8,944 bases of DNA from Lachnospiraceae bacterium UBA2734. Lineage in GTDB: Bacteria > Bacillota > Clostridia > Lachnospirales > Lachnospiraceae. How positions within the stretch are numbered: the first letter of the stretch is position 1; every line of letters begins with the position of its first letter. Below the pieces are notes generated by a model. It did not search any database. It had not been told where the DNA came from and saw nothing but the letters and a program-made list of their open reading frames with translations. Of the stretch, positions 6,712 to 8,944 are shown piece after piece. A program made the position numbers and the translations under genes. The stretch is from NCBI GenBank assembly GCA_002353635.1, contig DEKA01000011.1:47361-56304 (forward strand). The letters are read 5' to 3'.

Positions 6712-7752
6712 ATGACGTATAATGAGCTGCTGGAGAATGCGCGGAACAATATGGGGCCGCACTGCAAGGCCTGTCCTGTCTGCAACGGCAGGGCCTGCGG
6801 AAACCAGGTGCCGGGTCCCGGCGCCAAGGGTGTGGGCGACGTCGCCATCCGCAACTATGATGCCTGGCAGAAAATCCGCGTCAACATGAATACAATTGCG
6901 GAGAACAAGAGACCGGACACATCTTTTGACTTCTTCGGCCTGAAGATGCGCTATCCCATCTTTGCAGGTCCTGTCGGCGCCGTGAATCTCCACTACGGAG
7001 ACAAACTCAACGACATATCCTACAATGACATCCTTGTCAACGCGTGCAAAGAAGCCGGAATTTGTGCGTTCACAGGCGACGGAACCAACCCTGAAGTCAT
7101 GAAGGCAGCCACAAAGGCTGTACAGGCAGCAGGCGGCATCGGCATTCCGACCGTTAAGCCCTGGGATGTGAACACCCTGGCCGACAAGTTCGCTCTGGTG
7201 AAGGCATCCGGCTCAATCGCCGTTGCCATGGATGTGGATGCGGCAGGCCTTCCGTTCCTGCAGGGCCTCACACCGCCGGCAGGCTCCAAGACCGTTCTTG
7301 AGCTGCGAGACGTCATCTCGAAGACCGGCAAGCCCTTCATCGTAAAGGGCATTATGACCGTTAAAGGCGCACTGGATGCCAAGGAAGCAGGTGCCTCTGC
7401 CATCGTCGTCAGCAACCATGGCGGCCGTGTACAGGACCAGACACCCTCAACGGCAGAGGTGTTGGAGGACATTGTCGATGCAGTCGGCAAGGACATGATG
7501 ATCCTTGTGGACGGAGGAATCCGCAGCGGCGTCGATGTTTTCAAGGCTCTCGCGCTCGGTGCAGATGCCGTTCTCATCGCAAGGCCTTATGTGACCGCTG
7601 TATACGGAGGCGCTGCGGACGGCGTGAAGCTCTATACTGAGAAGCTCGGCAAGGAGCTCGCCGACACGATGAAGATGTGCGGCGTATCCTCTCTCGCAGA
7701 AATCTCGAGAGACAACCTCTTCCGTCCGAGTTCACATTATGTGAGATTCTGA
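6712..7752 (+). CDS. FMN-dependent alpha-hydroxy-acid oxidase/dehydrogenase family protein with N-terminal Cys motif
   Basis: A 346-residue (beta/alpha)8-barrel flavoprotein of the FMN-dependent alpha-hydroxy-acid dehydrogenase family. Members oxidise 2-hydroxy acids such as lactate or glycolate to keto acids. Core motifs are AGPVGA (85-90), Lys212 in FIVKG, the catalytic SNHGGR (234-239, His236 base, Arg239 substrate contact), DGGIRSG (267-273) and IARPY (289-293). Two points are odd. First, residues 18-29 hold four cysteines spaced C-X2-C-X2-C-X4-C (18, 21, 24, 29), a possible metal or redox site absent from classical lactate oxidases. Second, the usual QLY tyrosine strand reads GIPTVKPW (144-151), so an active-site tyrosine seems missing. 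The true substrate is therefore uncertain. GGAGGAGG lies 9 bases before the ATG. It is monocistronic, ends at the terminator at 7790-7828, and is divergent from groESL. Confidence 0.85.
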   Translation: MTYNELLENARNNMGPHCKACPVCNGRACGNQVPGPGAKGVGDVAIRNYDAWQKIRVNMNTIAENKRPDTSFDFFGLKMRYPIFAGPVGAVNLHYGDKLNDISYNDILVNACKEAGICAFTGDGTNPEVMKAATKAVQAAGGIGIPTVKPWDVNTLADKFALVKASGSIAVAMDVDAAGLPFLQGLTPPAGSKTVLELRDVISKTGKPFIVKGIMTVKGALDAKEAGASAIVVSNHGGRVQDQTPSTAEVLEDIVDAVGKDMMILVDGGIRSGVDVFKALALGADAVLIARPYVTAVYGGAADGVKLYTEKLGKELADTMKMCGVSSLAEISRDNLFRPSSHYVRF

Positions 7753-7789
7753 TCGGATTCTTTTATCTGAAGATAAGGATCAGAATATT

Positions 7790-7828
7790 GGGAACGTATC
7801 TGTGATCTGCAGATGCGTTCCCTTTTTT
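7790..7828 (+). terminator. Intrinsic terminator of the FMN-enzyme gene
   Basis: GGGAACG (7790-7796) pairs with CGTTCCC (7816-7822). An inner ATCTG/CAGAT stem and one wobble pair bring it to about 13 bp with a 7-base loop, followed by TTTTTT (7823-7828). It lies 37 bases after the stop codon, and repeat copy B begins at its last T. Confidence 0.92.
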
Positions 7829-7930
7829 ATGCGCGTAGTAGCGAGGAAGGAGGCATCCATGCTTGCATGAGATGCCTTCTGACGAGCACCGCGACATCGA
7901 GTGGAGGCGCTTGTCGCCTCCTACTCGATT
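7829..7930 (-). repeat. Structured intergenic repeat element, copy B (short form, 102 nt)
   Basis: Read on the minus strand, this matches copy A: 44 identical bases, then CT in place of A's 52-base module, then 56 bases with three differences. All three differences fall in the CATG-TGGG-CATG / CATG-CAAG-CATG hairpin tip, leaving the stem intact. It begins directly after the T-tract of the FMN-enzyme terminator. In the direction of the upstream gene, copies A and B both read T-tract, then ATGCGCGTAGTAGCGAGG, and end in CTCGATT. Confidence 0.8.
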
Positions 7931-8079
7931 ATGCAGATATGGCGCCGTTCGCGCAGGAATGATGCCCCGGCAGGCAATCACTTTTATATCACAAAGCCTC
8001 TCTTTTTTAATCTGCATCCCTGCCTTTGTAATTTTCTTGAAATCTATTTCAAAAAACTTTCAAAATCGAAGTATTTTCC
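7931..8079. other. Intergenic stretch with no recognised feature
   Basis: An AT-rich stretch between repeat copy B and the promoter at 8080. A minus-strand ORF starting at 8017 runs through it into the repeat, but it lacks a clear RBS and has no family resemblance, so it is not called. No long hairpin was found. Confidence 0.45.
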
Positions 8080-8108
8080 TTGCAATTAAAACATCCGTTT
8101 GCTATAGT
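8080..8108 (+). promoter_or_regulatory. Strong sigma-A promoter not followed by an ORF
   Basis: TTGCAA (8080-8085), an exact 17-base spacer and TATAGT (8103-8108), preceded by TGC (an extended -10), form one of the best promoters in the window. Transcription would start around 8111-8116. No credible coding sequence follows for nearly 500 bases, which points to an RNA product. Confidence 0.7.
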
Positions 8109-8292
8109 ACATTCGCCTTGAGGAAGATTTCCGATTTTTCCGGAGCTTCTCCGAGACACACGGATATGCATACATCGGTGGCGATGTCCGCAAGGTTAAT
8201 CGGCAATACCGTTGTATGAATAAACTTTTTCCTTCTTTTTGCGCCTCTGGCGTCTTATCCCCCTGCAAGAGAATACGTTAAGCGCATAAAGA

Positions 8293-8320
8293 GCCCCCGG
8301 TGACGTTCATCATCGGGGGC
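8293..8320. other. GC-rich 11-bp hairpin inside the candidate RNA
   Basis: GCCCCCGGTGA (8293-8303) pairs with TCATCGGGGGC (8310-8320), one G-U pair included, around a 6-base loop. On the plus strand AATCC follows, so it is not a terminator there. On the minus strand TCTTTAT follows, so it could weakly terminate transcription coming from the right. Confidence 0.6.
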
Positions 8321-8360
8321 AATCCTAACACAAACCATTGTTTCATAACCCCCTCCAATG

Positions 8361-8407
8361 AAGACGCCTGTCTGCTGCTCCCTGATGTGCCGCGGACAGG
8401 CGTTTTT
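8361..8407 (+). terminator. Intrinsic terminator without an upstream protein gene
   Basis: ACGCCTGTC (8364-8372) pairs perfectly with GACAGGCGT (8395-8403), followed by further T residues to 8407 and then ATTT. The stem encloses 22 bases. It must end a transcript that starts after the FMN-enzyme terminator, which supports the candidate RNA at 8111-8407. Confidence 0.85.
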
Positions 8408-8486
8408 ATTTAGTTCTTCATCCTCTTCCTCTGCGTTCCTGCGCGGTTCCTCAGGTCAGCCATTTCTGAATGAACTATTGCAAGAG

Positions 8487-8502
8487 GCATGATCAATCAT
8501 GC
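8487..8502. promoter_or_regulatory. Operator-like palindrome upstream of the small gene
   Basis: GCATGAT-CA-ATCATGC is a perfect 7+2+7 inverted repeat ending 19 bases before the -35 box at 8522. The position suits an activator or repressor site for the 88-residue protein gene. The rest of 8411-8521 shows nothing recognisable. Confidence 0.4.
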
Positions 8503-8521
8503 AGCTAATCACAATTACCGG

Positions 8522-8550
8522 TTGCACTTACTCATCATATGTGCTACTGT
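8522..8550 (+). promoter_or_regulatory. Promoter of the small unknown gene
   Basis: TTGCAC (8522-8527), a 17-base spacer and TACTGT (8545-8550) preceded by TGC form a plausible sigma-A promoter with an extended -10. Transcription would begin near 8556, leaving a 5' leader of about 50 bases. Confidence 0.6.
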
Positions 8551-8605
8551 ATACATAGTTATTAAAACTACTTGATAGGGTTTTACTTATACAGGAGGTG
8601 CAGTG

Positions 8606-8872
8606 ATGACTGCTGATGTCAGGAACAGAAATGAGCTGAAGGAATTTCTGAAGGCACATCTCGTGCCCTCAAGGATCTATAACCTGAAGGGCGCCAGGAA
8701 CGCGCGTATCTGCATGGAGAAAGCTGCCAACGGTTTCGATGTCTTCTTCTCAGACCACAGACAGAAGGTCGGACTTCTCCACTTTGCCACGGAGTCGGAG
8801 GCCTGCAGAGCGATGATTGGCGAGATCCAGAAGGTAATGCAGGTCATGTACGGACTGAAGTTCGCCGCATGA
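8606..8872 (+). CDS. Small protein of unknown function (88 aa)
   Basis: An 88-residue soluble protein with no signal peptide or membrane segment. AGGAGG at 8593-8598 lies 7 bases before the ATG at 8606. The alternative GTG at 8603 would be only 4 bases away, so ATG is preferred. Features are an N-terminal helix-like segment (NELKEFLKAHLVPS), a central RICMEK (residues 34-39), FDVFFSDHRQKVGLLHF, and a C-terminal helix with SEACRAMIGEIQKVM. This layout (Y-x-L-x-G, then C-x-E-K, a beta-hairpin, then SE-x-EAC) reminds me of small immunity-like proteins found near polymorphic toxins. That is a weak resemblance from memory, and no toxin gene is visible. It has its own promoter, a possible operator, and repeat copy C 31 bases after its stop. 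No terminator follows inside the window. Confidence 0.8.
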   Translation: MTADVRNRNELKEFLKAHLVPSRIYNLKGARNARICMEKAANGFDVFFSDHRQKVGLLHFATESEACRAMIGEIQKVMQVMYGLKFAA

Positions 8873-8903
8873 GATCTGGTATGAAGCTGAATACGCGGAT
8901 TAA

Positions 8904-8944
8904 AATCGAGTAGGAGGCGGTGATTAGCCGCCGTCCTCTCACAC
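8904..8944 (+). repeat. Diverged start of the repeat element, copy C (cut by the right edge)
   Basis: The first 16 bases, AATCGAGTAGGAGGCG, are identical to the start of copies A and B. The sequence then changes to GTGATTAGCCGCC and onward, yet it can still form a hairpin at the same place: GGCGG (8916-8920) with CCGCC (8928-8932), plus GGA/TCC outside. It continues beyond the window, so its length and identity are unknown. It may be the edge of a related mobile element or of a group II intron-like element. Confidence 0.55.

Larger units (their letters stand above)
8111..8407 (+). ncRNA. Candidate structured non-coding RNA (about 295 nt), family not recognised
   Basis: The segment runs from the promoter at 8080-8108 to a perfect terminator at 8361-8407 and holds no ORF with an RBS. 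Predicted stems by eye are GGAAG/CTTC-T-CC enclosing TCCG/CGGA (8122-8152); a long interrupted stem CATACA-CGGT-CGAT (8169-8185) with ATCG-ACCG-TGTATG (8199-8218); an 11-bp GC stem (8293-8320); and the terminator. Between the stems lie C-rich segments, TCCCCCTGC (8258-8266) and CCCCCTCC (8349-8356), which are complementary to Shine-Dalgarno sequences. Gram-positive regulatory RNAs such as RsaE use such motifs to block translation. The RNA might instead end near the T-rich run at 8225-8240. I see no match to 6S RNA, tmRNA, RNase P RNA, SRP RNA or a known riboswitch. An untranslated leader or a decayed gene are alternatives. Confidence 0.45.

Noticed and set aside
6712..7752. Naming the FMN enzyme lctO or lactate oxidase
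   Set aside because: The catalytic core fits the family, but the missing QLY tyrosine and the added cysteine motif make the substrate unsafe to assign.
7763..8017. 84-aa minus-strand ORF covering repeat copy B
   Set aside because: No RBS and no family resemblance; it overlaps the terminator of the FMN-enzyme gene and the repeat.
8217..8282. 21-codon ORF beginning ATGAATAAACTT inside the candidate RNA, as a leader peptide
   Set aside because: No ribosome binding site near its ATG, which lies in a predicted stem, and no regulatory amino-acid run.
8111..8407. Assignment to 6S RNA, tmRNA, RNase P RNA, SRP RNA or a known riboswitch
   Set aside because: None of the conserved cores of these families is visible and the layout of separate hairpins does not fit the 6S rod. 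A covariance-model scan would be decisive but could not be run.
4167..8944. Repeats A, B and C as a CRISPR array
   Set aside because: Copies are kilobases apart, on both strands and of unequal length, with no regular spacers and no cas genes.

Overview
The window looks like a chromosomal segment of a moderately GC-rich clostridial Firmicute, most likely in or near the Lachnospiraceae. This rests on the GroEL/GroES sequences, a canonical CIRCE operator (the HrcA site typical of Firmicutes), strong AGGAGG-type ribosome binding sites, sigma-A-like promoters and T-tract intrinsic terminators. There is no tRNA, rRNA, CRISPR array, transposase or phage gene. The assignment is from recognition of the sequences; no database was searched.

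Layout. (1) Positions 1-52, minus strand: the first 17 codons of a LysR-type regulator that runs off the left edge. (2) 53-187: an AT-rich divergent promoter region with a 14-bp palindrome. (3) 188-3912, plus strand: two translationally coupled genes for a heterodimeric type IV ABC exporter. One subunit has a degenerate ATPase site and the other an intact one, as in the TM287/288, BmrCD and EfrCD transporters. (4) 3913-4420: an intergenic region with a long inverted repeat, a complex repeat element (copy A) and the groEL terminator. (5) 4421-6433, minus strand: groES-groEL, with a sigma-A promoter and CIRCE at 6474-6541. (6) 6712-7752, plus strand: an FMN-dependent alpha-hydroxy-acid-oxidase-family protein with an N-terminal four-cysteine motif, closed by a strong terminator. 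(7) 7829-7930: copy B of the repeat element. (8) 7931-8605: about 675 bases without a convincing ORF. They hold a near-consensus promoter, several stable hairpins and a perfect terminator, together suggesting an undescribed structured RNA of about 295 nt with C-rich, anti-Shine-Dalgarno-like segments. (9) 8606-8872, plus strand: an 88-residue unknown protein. (10) 8904-8944: the start of a third, diverged copy (C) of the repeat.

How the parts work together. The protein genes are mostly ordinary: a drug or peptide exporter pair beside a LysR gene, and the HrcA-controlled chaperonin operon. The most unusual content is non-coding. Copies A and B of the repeat each sit directly against the T-tract of an intrinsic terminator, in the same orientation relative to the upstream gene. 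They are 97/100 identical outside a 52-base segment present only in A, and they fold into hairpins. The putative RNA at 8111-8407 is the second main lead. A possible plus-strand promoter overlapping CIRCE raises a third question, whether HrcA also controls the FMN enzyme.
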